This document shows positions 1 to 5,701 of a stretch of DNA of 10,691 nucleotides, piece by piece; the stretch's first letter is position 1, and every line of letters starts with the position of its first letter. Where the stretch lies: NCBI GenBank assembly GCA_046758085.1, contig JBHHZP010000126.1:1-10691 (forward strand), written 5' to 3'. A program made the translations under genes and the position numbers. The DNA comes from VRUB01 sp046758085 (GTDB lineage Bacteria > Pseudomonadota > Gammaproteobacteria > Acidiferrobacterales > SPGG2). The notes beneath the pieces were generated by a model. That model made no database searches and was not told where the DNA came from. It saw nothing but the letters and a program-made list of their open reading frames with translations.

Positions 1-262
1 CGAGCCGCATCCACAGGAAGTAGAGCAACGGAATCCAAAGAATGTGACCGAGACCGAGGAGGCGCGTGAAGCCGGTCACGGACGTCAAGACAACCTGCAT
101 GACCGCGCTCGCTATGAAAACACCAATAACCACCTGGGCTTCCCGCCGACCCAGAAAGAACAACGGTACAATCATATTGGCCAACACGAGCAACATAAGC
201 CAGATCTGCCAATGCATCGGCATCTTCATGACGCCTTTGTTGAATTTGATAATTGCACGCAT
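1..262 (-). CDS. Small integral membrane protein, 5' part only (runs off the left edge)
   Basis: The minus strand is open from an ATG at 262-260 to the window edge, giving 87 codons with no stop. A perfect AGGAGG Shine-Dalgarno site lies at 268-273, five bases before the ATG, which fixes the start. The protein begins MRAIIKFNKGVMKMPMHWQI. Three hydrophobic stretches follow: about residues 18-37 (WQIWLMLLVLANMIVPLFFL), 43-60 (QVVIGVFIASAVMQVVLT) and 69-87 (GLGHILWIPLLYFLWMRL), joined by short charged loops (GRREA, TGFTR). It is therefore an inner-membrane protein; I see no signal peptide or enzymatic motif. I recall similar uncharacterised proteins in marine gammaproteobacteria but cannot name a function. 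It lies 73 bp downstream of the quinone reductase gene on the same strand. With only about 16 bp between the SD and the hairpin at 289-327, it is probably read through from that gene. Confidence 0.8.
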   Translation of the reverse strand, partial: MRAIIKFNKGVMKMPMHWQIWLMLLVLANMIVPLFFLGRREAQVVIGVFIASAVMQVVLTSVTGFTRLLGLGHILWIPLLYFLWMRL

Positions 263-288
263 GGTTTCCTCCTATTTTAGTCTTGACG

Positions 289-327
289 AAACGATCCCCC
301 GGTGTTGCCAAATCCAGGGGATCGTTT
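289..327 (-). terminator. Intergenic hairpin, likely partial terminator after the quinone reductase gene
   Basis: An 11-bp perfect inverted repeat (AAACGATCCCC at 289-299, GGGGATCGTTT at 317-327) encloses a 17-base loop. Read on the minus strand it starts 8 bases after the reductase stop codon and ends in GTTTCGT, a short T stretch rather than a strong U-tract. It could terminate inefficiently, protect the 3' end, or regulate read-through into the membrane protein gene. Confidence 0.55.
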
Positions 328-335
328 AACCCAAC

Positions 336-1370
336 CTACGCGGCCCAGGGTAGTAACACGATGTTTCCCTTGACCTTGTTGTTGGCCACTAAGCGATGCG
401 CCTCGGCTGCCTCGCTCAACGGCAAGGTGTGATCGAGCAGTGGCTTAATTTTGCCCGCACCCACCTGCTCCAAGCCCCACTTGAGATCGCTGATGTCACT
501 CGCCATCGAACCGCGCAGCTGCTTCTGACCAAAGAAGAGACTGCGGATATCAAATGTGACCTCTGGACCAGCGGCGAACCCGAACGCGACGATGACGCCA
601 GTTGCCTTAGCAGCTTCAATACTCTTGGCCAGCACGTCGCCGCCTAGATTGTCGATGACGACATCAGCACCGCGACCGTCGGTCCACTCCTGGACGCGTT
701 TCACGACATCCTCATTGCGGGTGTTAATAACGAAATCCGCACCGATCTGGCGTACGAAGTCAGCCTTTGAGGCGTCGCGTATGGTCGTGGCCACTTCGGC
801 TCCAAGTGCCTTGGCAATCTGGATCTGCATGCTGCCGGAACCGGAGGCACCGGCCTGTACCAGGACTTTGTCACCCGCTTTGACGCCGCCGACCTCTTTT
901 ACCGAGCGTACTCCGGTAGCGAGCACGATGGGTAGGGTTGCCACTTCCTCGGGCTTGAGGCCGGTTTCGTCCTTCAACAGGTAGCGTGCCGGAACTTCGA
1001 TGTACTGCGCGTACGTTCCCGGAATATGCAGACCGGGCAGAGCAAAGCTCGGCGCCTGGCTCCCTGGATAGATGTCGTAGTCCGACTCGTTAAGGGGATA
1101 TCCGGGCACGACAACCACGGGCTCACCGATCTCAAAGCCGCTCACCCCTTTACCGAGGCCAAACACCTCACCGGCCGCATCCGCACCCAGGATATGTGGA
1201 AACGGAAGTGCCGGTATGACCGAACCCTCGCGCAGGTAGTGATCAAACCGGTTGACACCGGCGGCCAGCACCTTGATCAGGATATGCCCAGGCCTGGGCT
1301 TGGGGGTGGCGATGTGTTGGTACTTCAGTACATCAGTATCGCCGAATTGATGTTTCACAGCTGCTTTCAT
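336..1370 (-). CDS. NAD(P)H:quinone oxidoreductase / zinc-free medium-chain dehydrogenase
   Basis: A 344-residue cytosolic oxidoreductase of the MDR superfamily (quinone reductase / zeta-crystallin-like branch). The N-terminal GroES-like domain spans about residues 1-125, with GVNRFDHYLREG at 38-49 and the GADAAGEV turn at 62-69, where zinc alcohol dehydrogenases carry GHE. The Rossmann domain spans about 145-300, with the nucleotide loop AGASGSGS at 173-180. The protein has no cysteine at all, so both the catalytic and structural zinc sites of alcohol dehydrogenases are absent. By family knowledge it should reduce quinones or enone-type carbonyls with NADPH; the substrate cannot be told. The upstream in-frame TTG at 1385 would add five residues (MEEKA), but those codons are the Shine-Dalgarno itself (GGAGG at 1379-1383, 8 bases before the ATG), so the ATG at 1370 is chosen. 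The divergent LysR gene is its probable regulator. Confidence 0.88.
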   Translation of the reverse strand: MKAAVKHQFGDTDVLKYQHIATPKPRPGHILIKVLAAGVNRFDHYLREGSVIPALPFPHILGADAAGEVFGLGKGVSGFEIGEPVVVVPGYPLNESDYDIYPGSQAPSFALPGLHIPGTYAQYIEVPARYLLKDETGLKPEEVATLPIVLATGVRSVKEVGGVKAGDKVLVQAGASGSGSMQIQIAKALGAEVATTIRDASKADFVRQIGADFVINTRNEDVVKRVQEWTDGRGADVVIDNLGGDVLAKSIEAAKATGVIVAFGFAAGPEVTFDIRSLFFGQKQLRGSMASDISDLKWGLEQVGAGKIKPLLDHTLPLSEAAEAHRLVANNKVKGNIVLLPWAA

Positions 1371-1427
1371 AGCCTTTTCCTCCAAGGTTTAACTAAAAAA
1401 AATCCAAATCAACTCACTCACTACGAT

Positions 1428-1449
1428 GAACAGAATAGACCGGCTGTTC
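1428..1449. promoter_or_regulatory. Candidate operator in the divergent reductase/LysR intergenic region
   Basis: An interrupted dyad GAACAG (1428-1433) and CTGTTC (1444-1449) with a 10-base spacer lies midway between the two divergent starts (1370 and 1506). LysR-type regulators usually bind interrupted dyads in such gaps, with a T-N11-A core. A possible minus-strand -10 (TATTCT, complement of 1432-1437) overlaps the dyad, which would fit a regulated reductase promoter. Promoter assignment is weak because no good -35 is visible. Confidence 0.4.
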
Positions 1450-1505
1450 TTTGTGATAAACTAGCTAATCTGAGGAACATTTATGCGTAATGCGCAAAGG
1501 TAGAA

Positions 1506-2429
1506 ATGGACACCGTCGCCGGTATGCGGATCTTTGTGCGAGTGGTCGATTCGGGCAGCTTCTCGGCAGCTGGACGACAGCTCGATGTCGCGCCCTCGTC
1601 GGTTTCGCGCCAGATCAACGAGCTAGAAGAGGAACTGGGCGCGCGCCTGCTCCATCGCACCACGCGTAAGCTCAGCCTCACGGAAGCGGGTCAGCTCTAC
1701 TACGAGCGTGCGGCGCGAATCCTGATGGAGGTCGACGAGGCCAAGCTTGCGTTATCGCAAATGGACGGCACCCCGAGCGGCATACTGCGCCTCACGGTGG
1801 CAGCCAGCATCACACGTCTGCACATCGTGCCGGCGCTCACAGCTTTTCAGGAAAAGTTTCCGGCCGTAGAGATTGTCCTCGCCGTAACCGACCGCCTAGT
1901 CGACCTCGTCGACGAAGGCTTTGATCTGGCAATAAGAGTGGGCCCGCCGCGCGACTCGAGCTTGGTCGCACGCAAGATCGGATCGGGCCGCCGGATCATC
2001 TGCGCCAGCCCTGCTTATTTAAGAAAGGCCGGGACGCTGCAGTTGCCCGCCGACTTGGTCAACCACAACTGTCTGACCTTTAGAGCACACCCGGGCAGCA
2101 ACGTGTGGAGTTTCAAGGCACGCAAAGGTACATCGAACATTCGGGTTTCGGGCAGTCTCTTTTCCGACGATGGTGAGGCCCTGGTGGCTGCAGCAGTAGC
2201 CGGTGCCGGGCTGATTTTGGTGCCCGCGTGGCTGGTTGGCATGTATATAAGACAAGGCCAATTGCGGGAAGTACTGCCCAAGTTTCAGGTTGCCCCCAAA
2301 GATACGCCCCTCTACGCCTTATACCCGCATCAACGCCATCTGCCGCCAAAGGTGCGGGCGTTTATCGACTTTCTGGTGGAGCGCTTCGCCCGGGAGGTTG
2401 GATGGGATGGCAGTACTAAGTCCGAGTAA
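1506..2429 (+). CDS. LysR-family transcriptional regulator
   Basis: A 307-residue DNA-binding regulator of normal LysR length. The winged helix-turn-helix occupies about residues 1-62: MRIFVRVVDSGSFSAAGRQL (7-26), then VAPSSVSRQINELEEELGAR (28-47) as the recognition-helix region, and LLHRTTRKLSLTEAG closing the wing. A linker helix follows to about residue 88. The periplasmic-binding-like effector domain runs from about 92 (GILRLTVAAS) to 295, with the typical DLAIRVGPPRDSSLVARKIG segment at about 140-159. AAAGG at 1496-1500, five bases before the ATG, is the ribosome site. It diverges from the quinone reductase, the usual LysR arrangement, so it most likely controls that gene and itself in response to an unknown effector. 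It belongs to the AaeR/CrgA-like branch by general resemblance. There is no sign of damage. Confidence 0.93.
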   Translation: MDTVAGMRIFVRVVDSGSFSAAGRQLDVAPSSVSRQINELEEELGARLLHRTTRKLSLTEAGQLYYERAARILMEVDEAKLALSQMDGTPSGILRLTVAASITRLHIVPALTAFQEKFPAVEIVLAVTDRLVDLVDEGFDLAIRVGPPRDSSLVARKIGSGRRIICASPAYLRKAGTLQLPADLVNHNCLTFRAHPGSNVWSFKARKGTSNIRVSGSLFSDDGEALVAAAVAGAGLILVPAWLVGMYIRQGQLREVLPKFQVAPKDTPLYALYPHQRHLPPKVRAFIDFLVERFAREVGWDGSTKSE

Positions 2430-2464
2430 CAAGTGTGACGTGACAATTAGCAAGTTCAAAGTAG

Positions 2465-2478
2465 GAAGTTATAACTTC
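2465..2478. repeat. 14-bp perfect palindrome
   Basis: GAAGTTATAACTTC is its own reverse complement. It sits 36 bp after the LysR stop codon in AT-rich sequence. It has no T-tract and is too short a hairpin for a terminator, so a protein-binding site is possible. No partner copy was noticed in the window. Confidence 0.45.
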
Positions 2479-2522
2479 TAATAATCATTGCTTTCCCACA
2501 ACCACCCGATGCATGGATCACA

Positions 2523-2606
2523 CCTTTGTTTCCGAGACACGCCGTGAATACTTCCCTGTAGGCTCGGTGCCAGCATCCCTGCTGGCAACGGTCTCGGAAA
2601 CAAAGG
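2523..2606. repeat. 84-bp palindromic repeat element (REP/MITE-like)
   Basis: Perfect 16-bp terminal inverted repeats (CCTTTGTTTCCGAGAC at 2523-2538 and GTCTCGGAAACAAAGG at 2591-2606) enclose an inner perfect 8-bp stem, TGCCAGCA (2568-2575) and TGCTGGCA (2580-2587), with a TCCC tetraloop. Between left arm and inner stem lies CCGTGAATACTTCCCTGTAG. This architecture and core wording resemble a palindromic intergenic repeat I recall from many gammaproteobacterial genomes; that recall is not verified here. As RNA it would fold into one long interrupted hairpin. GAGACACG (2535-2542) can instead pair with CGTGTCTC at 2614-2621 just outside the element. It may be a mobile palindrome, a terminator between converging transcripts, or both. 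Confidence 0.75.
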
Positions 2607-2759
2607 GGCGATCCGTGTCTCCCGAGTGCAGCCCATTCCTAAGGCATTTTTAGTCTTGGCGAGTTACAGCATTGCAAGCCTGGACTTGTGGGATAGCAAT
2701 GAACTGCTAATGCTTTTTTCCTTGCCACTTAATTACCTGCTGCTTGGCGCTTTCTCAGT

Positions 2760-2784
2760 GGGCAGTGAGCCTGCCCTTTGTTTT
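2760..2784 (+). terminator. Rho-independent terminator, plus strand
   Basis: GGGCAG (2760-2765) and CTGCCC (2771-2776) form a perfect GC-rich 6-bp stem with a 5-base loop (TGAGC), followed by TTTGTTTT. This is a textbook intrinsic terminator on the plus strand, but has no T-tract on the minus strand. It would stop rightward transcripts from the LysR gene before they run antisense into pbfA. Confidence 0.6.
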
Positions 2785-2803
2785 ACACAACTACCCTACG
2801 CCT

Positions 2804-2843
2804 CTAGCAGGAGGCTGAACATGGTTTTTCAGCAGCCTGCTAG
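2804..2843 (-). terminator. Hairpin spanning the pbfA stop codon
   Basis: CTAGCAGG (2804-2811) pairs with CCTGCTAG (2836-2843). After a 2x2 mismatch, GCTGAA (2814-2819) pairs with TTCAGC (2828-2833), leaving an 8-base loop. The pbfA stop codon (complement of 2829-2831) and its last four sense codons lie inside the stem. There is no T-tract on the minus strand, so it is more likely a 3'-end stabiliser or Rho-assisted stop than a classic terminator. Confidence 0.4.
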
Positions 2844-4220
2844 TTCTGACAGCGATTCATCAATAATATCCAGTGCCTGATCCATCTCCTGGATGGTCAG
2901 CGTCAGGGGTGGCGTGAGCGTAAGGATGCTACCCATGGAAATCTTGAAACTCAGGCCCTTCGCGAGCGCGTGATAGAGGACCTCCTCGGCCAGCTCGCTC
3001 GCACGCTCCCCATTTCCCGCGAGCTCCATCCCCAGCAGCAGGCCGAGGGCACGGGTGTCGCCAATGGTGGCATGTCTTTGCTTCATCGCCTGCATGCGCG
3101 CGAGCGCATGCTTACCGATCTTTTGCGCATTCTCGAGCAGATGCTCGTCTTCGATGGCTTCGATAGCGGCCAATGCCGCGGCACAGGCCACAGGGTTTTT
3201 CTCATGCGTGTAATGGCCGAGCGCCTGCTGCGGCGCAATGTCCAGATTGGCGCGCGCGATCAGCGCCGCCAGCGGAAAGATGCCGCCGCCCAGTCCCTTG
3301 CCGATGACCAGCATATCCGGAACGATGTCGTAGTGCTCGCAGGTGAACATCTTGCCGCTGCGCCCCAGACAGTGCGGAATCTCGTCGAGAATTAACAGCG
3401 CACCGTGGCGATCGCAGGCCTCACGGATAATCTTCCAGTAATCCGTCGGTGGAATAAACGGCGTGCTGCGCACAGTCTCGGCGATCACGGCGCCGACATC
3501 GCCCTCCTTCTCGAGCACATAGTCAACGTACTCCGCGCACTTCAGGCTGCACTCCCCGCCACAACCCCAGGGGCAGTGCTGCGCATCGGGCGGCGGTACG
3601 TGTTCCGCCCCGGGCAACAACGGACCGATGCCGTAGCGGAAGATCGCCTCCCCGCCGACGGAGATGGCGTCCAGCGAGGCGCCGTGAAATGAGTCCCACA
3701 TCGATACGGTCTTGAAGCGGCCCGTGGCCAGGCGCGCGAGCTTGAGCGCCATGCCGATGGCCGCGGTACCACCCGGGGCGAATAGCACTTTATTCAGATC
3801 GCCCGGCGCGAGCGCTGTCAGCTTCTGTGCCAGCTTGATGGCCGGGATGTTGGTGTAGCGCCGCGGACAGAAGGGCAAGGTCTCCATCTGCTCGCGAATG
3901 GCCTGCACCACACGCGGGTGGCCAAAGCCCACCTGGTGTACGTTGTTACCGTGAAAATCCAGAAACCGTTTTCCCTGCAGGTCTTCCAAATAAGATCCCT
4001 TGGATCCGGCCAATACGTCCAGACACGGCGTCGAAAGCGACTGGTGTAGAAAGTACTTGGCATCCTCGGCAAGCCAATCGCGCGTCTCCTGGTCAAGTTG
4101 CTCATCGTGCCACGCCTGCCGGAGCGGCGAGATGTTGAGCTCGCCCTCGGAGCGATAGCGCGACAGCGCATCAGCTTGCTCGTTGCGCCCAGCGGCGGTA
4201 GGACCGTTGGAATCCTTCAT
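2829..4220 (-). CDS. pbfA: (R)-1-hydroxy-2-aminoethylphosphonate ammonia-lyase, PbfA-type PLP enzyme
   Basis: A 463-residue cytosolic fold-type I PLP enzyme of the class-III aminotransferase family. Its wording matches the PbfA lyase, which eliminates ammonia from (R)-1-hydroxy-2-aminoethylphosphonate to give phosphonoacetaldehyde. Matching segments are LHQSLSTPCLDVL (58-70), DFHGNNVHQVGFGHP (88-102), TLPFCPRRYTN (114-124), APGGTAAIGMALKLAR (148-163), SFHGASLDAISVGGEA (177-192) and LGHYTHEKNP (334-343). D279 should contact the PLP nitrogen and K308 (IGKGLGGG) should bind PLP. An insert at 216-228 carries four cysteines spaced CX3CX3CX3C. The ATG at 4220 is preceded by GGAG seven bases upstream. 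About 45 residues precede the core, longer than PbfA proteins I recall from Vibrio. A true transaminase or other amine phospho-lyase is the alternative, but the AEP permease in the same window supports PbfA. Confidence 0.87.
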   Translation of the reverse strand: MKDSNGPTAAGRNEQADALSRYRSEGELNISPLRQAWHDEQLDQETRDWLAEDAKYFLHQSLSTPCLDVLAGSKGSYLEDLQGKRFLDFHGNNVHQVGFGHPRVVQAIREQMETLPFCPRRYTNIPAIKLAQKLTALAPGDLNKVLFAPGGTAAIGMALKLARLATGRFKTVSMWDSFHGASLDAISVGGEAIFRYGIGPLLPGAEHVPPPDAQHCPWGCGGECSLKCAEYVDYVLEKEGDVGAVIAETVRSTPFIPPTDYWKIIREACDRHGALLILDEIPHCLGRSGKMFTCEHYDIVPDMLVIGKGLGGGIFPLAALIARANLDIAPQQALGHYTHEKNPVACAAALAAIEAIEDEHLLENAQKIGKHALARMQAMKQRHATIGDTRALGLLLGMELAGNGERASELAEEVLYHALAKGLSFKISMGSILTLTPPLTLTIQEMDQALDIIDESLSELAGC

Positions 4221-4275
4221 ATCGGTGCTCCGAAGCTAATGGATGTTTTCCGCGCCTGGCGGCTGCGCAGACACG

Positions 4276-4304
4276 CCTTATTATAAGGTACACACACTCG
4301 TACC
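4276..4304. promoter_or_regulatory. Candidate promoter/operator between pbfA and the threonine aldolase
   Basis: The 190-bp gap between the divergent starts holds a 13-bp palindrome, CCTTATTATAAGG (4276-4288). Its complement contains a perfect TATAAT (4280-4285), a plausible pbfA -10 about 60 bp before the ATG. On the plus strand the same palindrome reads TATTAT. A second small dyad, GGTAC (4287-4291) and GTACC (4300-4304), abuts it on the -35 side for pbfA, where no good -35 hexamer is seen. That suggests an activator-dependent or divergent control site. Confidence 0.4.
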
Positions 4305-4409
4305 GATGCTTGGCGGCGCCCCGGCTTATCAAACTCGCATCAACCGCCACACGGACCGCAGAGCCGGCGGCGTGTTAAGCTATCTAAACGCTAAAGCCAG
4401 GTGACACTC

Positions 4410-5504
4410 TTGTCAGACTATAAGATTCCCGCACCACTCGAACGCCGTCAGTTCGCCAGCGACAATTATGCCGGCATCTGTCCCGAGGCATGGGCCGCGT
4501 TGCAGGATGCCAACAGCGGCCATGCGCCGGCGTATGGCGAGGACCCCTGGACCGCGCGCGCCTGTGACCTGCTGCGCGAGCTGTTCGAGATCGACTGTGA
4601 CGTATTCTTCGCCTTCAACGGCACCGCCGCCAACTCCATGAGCCTGGCCGCCATGTGTCAATCGTATCACAGCATCATCTGCCACTCGTTGTCGCATGTG
4701 GAGACGGATGAGTGCGGCGGACCGGAGTTCTTCTCCAATGGCACCAAGGTTTTGCTGGTGGAGGGCGAGGCCGGCAAAATCAGCCTCGATGCCGTGCGCC
4801 ATACCGTCGAGCGCCGCACCGATATTCACTACCCCAAGCCGCGTGTCCTCAGCGTCACGCAGGCGACCGAAATGGGCACCGTATACAGCGTTGAAGAGCT
4901 CGATGCGATCCAGGAAACGGCGCGACAGCTCAAGCTGCGCCTGCATATGGACGGTGCGCGTTTTGCAAACGCGGCGGCGGCGCTCGGTGTGGCCCCCAAG
5001 GAGATTACCTGGAAGGCCGGTATCGACGTCCTTTGCTTTGGCGGAACGAAGAATGGCATGCCGGTGGGGGACGCGGTGATCTTCTTCAATCGCGAGCTGG
5101 CCAAGGAGTTCGAGTATCGCTGCAAGCAGGCGGGTCAGCTCGCCTCCAAGATGCGATTTCTCGCCGCGCCGTGGGTGGGTATGCTCGAAAGCGGCGCCTG
5201 GCTCGAGCGCGCGGGCCATGCGAATCGGTGCGCGCGCATGCTCGATTCGGGTCTGCGCGACATCGATGGGGTCGAGCTGGTGATGCCGACGCAGGCCAAT
5301 GCCGTCTTCGCGCGCTTGCCGGGTGCCCTGGCCAGCGGATTACGCGACCGCGGTTGGCGCTTTTATACCTTCATCGGTTCAGGTGGCGTGCGCTTAATGT
5401 GCTCCTGGGACACGACCGAGGACGACGTCACTGCTTTTCTGAACGACGTGCGCGCGCTATCCCAGGGCGGCGCAGGCGAGTCCGCAAAACAGACCCACGT
5501 CTGA
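4410..5504 (+). CDS. ltaE: Low-specificity L-threonine aldolase family PLP enzyme
   Basis: A fold-type I PLP enzyme of the beta-eliminating lyase/threonine aldolase family. It should cleave threonine-type beta-hydroxy amino acids reversibly to glycine plus an aldehyde. Visible motifs, numbered from the GTG at 4401, are SDNYAGICPEA (20-30), the glycine/PLP-phosphate loop FNGTAANSM (72-80), the histidine of HSLSHVETDECGG (95-107), LHMDGARFANA (181-191) with the pyridine-contacting Asp184, and GGTKNG (214-219) with PLP-lysine K217. Length is normal, 364-367 residues. AGGTGA at 4399-4404 lies five bases before a TTG at 4410, so I prefer TTG; the GTG at 4401 overlaps that site and adds three residues. 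It diverges from pbfA. A link to phosphonate catabolism through aldehydes or glycine is possible but not shown. Its 3' end meets a truncated gene on the opposite strand. Confidence 0.88.
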   Translation: MSDYKIPAPLERRQFASDNYAGICPEAWAALQDANSGHAPAYGEDPWTARACDLLRELFEIDCDVFFAFNGTAANSMSLAAMCQSYHSIICHSLSHVETDECGGPEFFSNGTKVLLVEGEAGKISLDAVRHTVERRTDIHYPKPRVLSVTQATEMGTVYSVEELDAIQETARQLKLRLHMDGARFANAAAALGVAPKEITWKAGIDVLCFGGTKNGMPVGDAVIFFNRELAKEFEYRCKQAGQLASKMRFLAAPWVGMLESGAWLERAGHANRCARMLDSGLRDIDGVELVMPTQANAVFARLPGALASGLRDRGWRFYTFIGSGGVRLMCSWDTTEDDVTAFLNDVRALSQGGAGESAKQTHV

Positions 5505-5666
5505 GGGAAGCTCGCGTTCAGTCTCCCGGTCGACCGGCGTGACGGGGCTGCCGTCGGGCTTGATCTCGACCCCCAATGTCTTGGCGAAGTGGCGACGATG
5601 GATCTCGCCCGCGGTATCGGCCAGCCGATTGGCGAACTTGACGAATTCCTCGGGACAGTCTTTCAA
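5457..5666 (-). pseudogene. Truncated HisN/inositol-monophosphatase-like gene fragment
   Basis: The minus-strand frame from a TTG at 5666 encodes about 53 residues that look like the start of a histidinol-phosphatase / inositol monophosphatase family protein: FVKFANRLADTAGEIHRRHF (8-27), then KPDGSPVTPVDRETEREL (36-53). The KxDGSPVTxxDRETE pattern is the family's N-terminal lysine/metal-site segment. After residue 53 (about 5508) the resemblance stops, and the frame continues 16 codons antisense to the last codons of the threonine aldolase. The metal-binding GEE and DxxDGT motifs and roughly 200 residues are missing, so it cannot be an active phosphatase. No good Shine-Dalgarno precedes the TTG. 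It begins 35 bp after the FAD oxidoreductase stop on the same strand, so it was probably the next gene of that operon before a deletion fused it to the aldolase end. Confidence 0.65.
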
Positions 5667-5701
5667 TGAGATTACTCTGCGGAACGGCTGGTATCAGGCA
5701 T

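Larger units (their letters stand above)
2430..2828. other. Non-coding convergent intergenic region rich in palindromes
   Basis: About 400 bp separate the 3' ends of the LysR gene and pbfA. No convincing gene is present: the one open frame (2626-2880 plus) would run into pbfA antisense, has no homology I recognise, and no Shine-Dalgarno site. The stretch is more AT-rich than its surroundings from about 2640. It contains a 14-bp palindrome, an 84-bp palindromic repeat element, an intrinsic terminator and a hairpin spanning the pbfA stop codon, each listed separately. Weaker alternative stems also exist: CATTGC 2670-2675 with GCAATG 2696-2701, or AGCATT 2668-2673 with AATGCT 2709-2714 followed by six Ts. 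Confidence 0.7.

Noticed and set aside
2465..2478. Resemblance of GAAGTTATAACTTC to loxP arm sequence
   Set aside because: Only an 8-base stretch per arm is shared and the spacer structure is absent, so a recombination site is not supported.
2626..2880. 84-codon plus-strand ORF in the convergent gap
   Set aside because: It lacks a Shine-Dalgarno, has no recognisable family, overlaps the pbfA 3' end antisense, and contains a terminator and a hairpin; it is better read as non-coding.
4413..5219. 268-codon minus-strand ORF opposite the threonine aldolase
   Set aside because: It is the antisense shadow of a clear PLP enzyme with all catalytic motifs; its composition (Arg/Gly/His-rich) and lack of a ribosome site argue against a gene.
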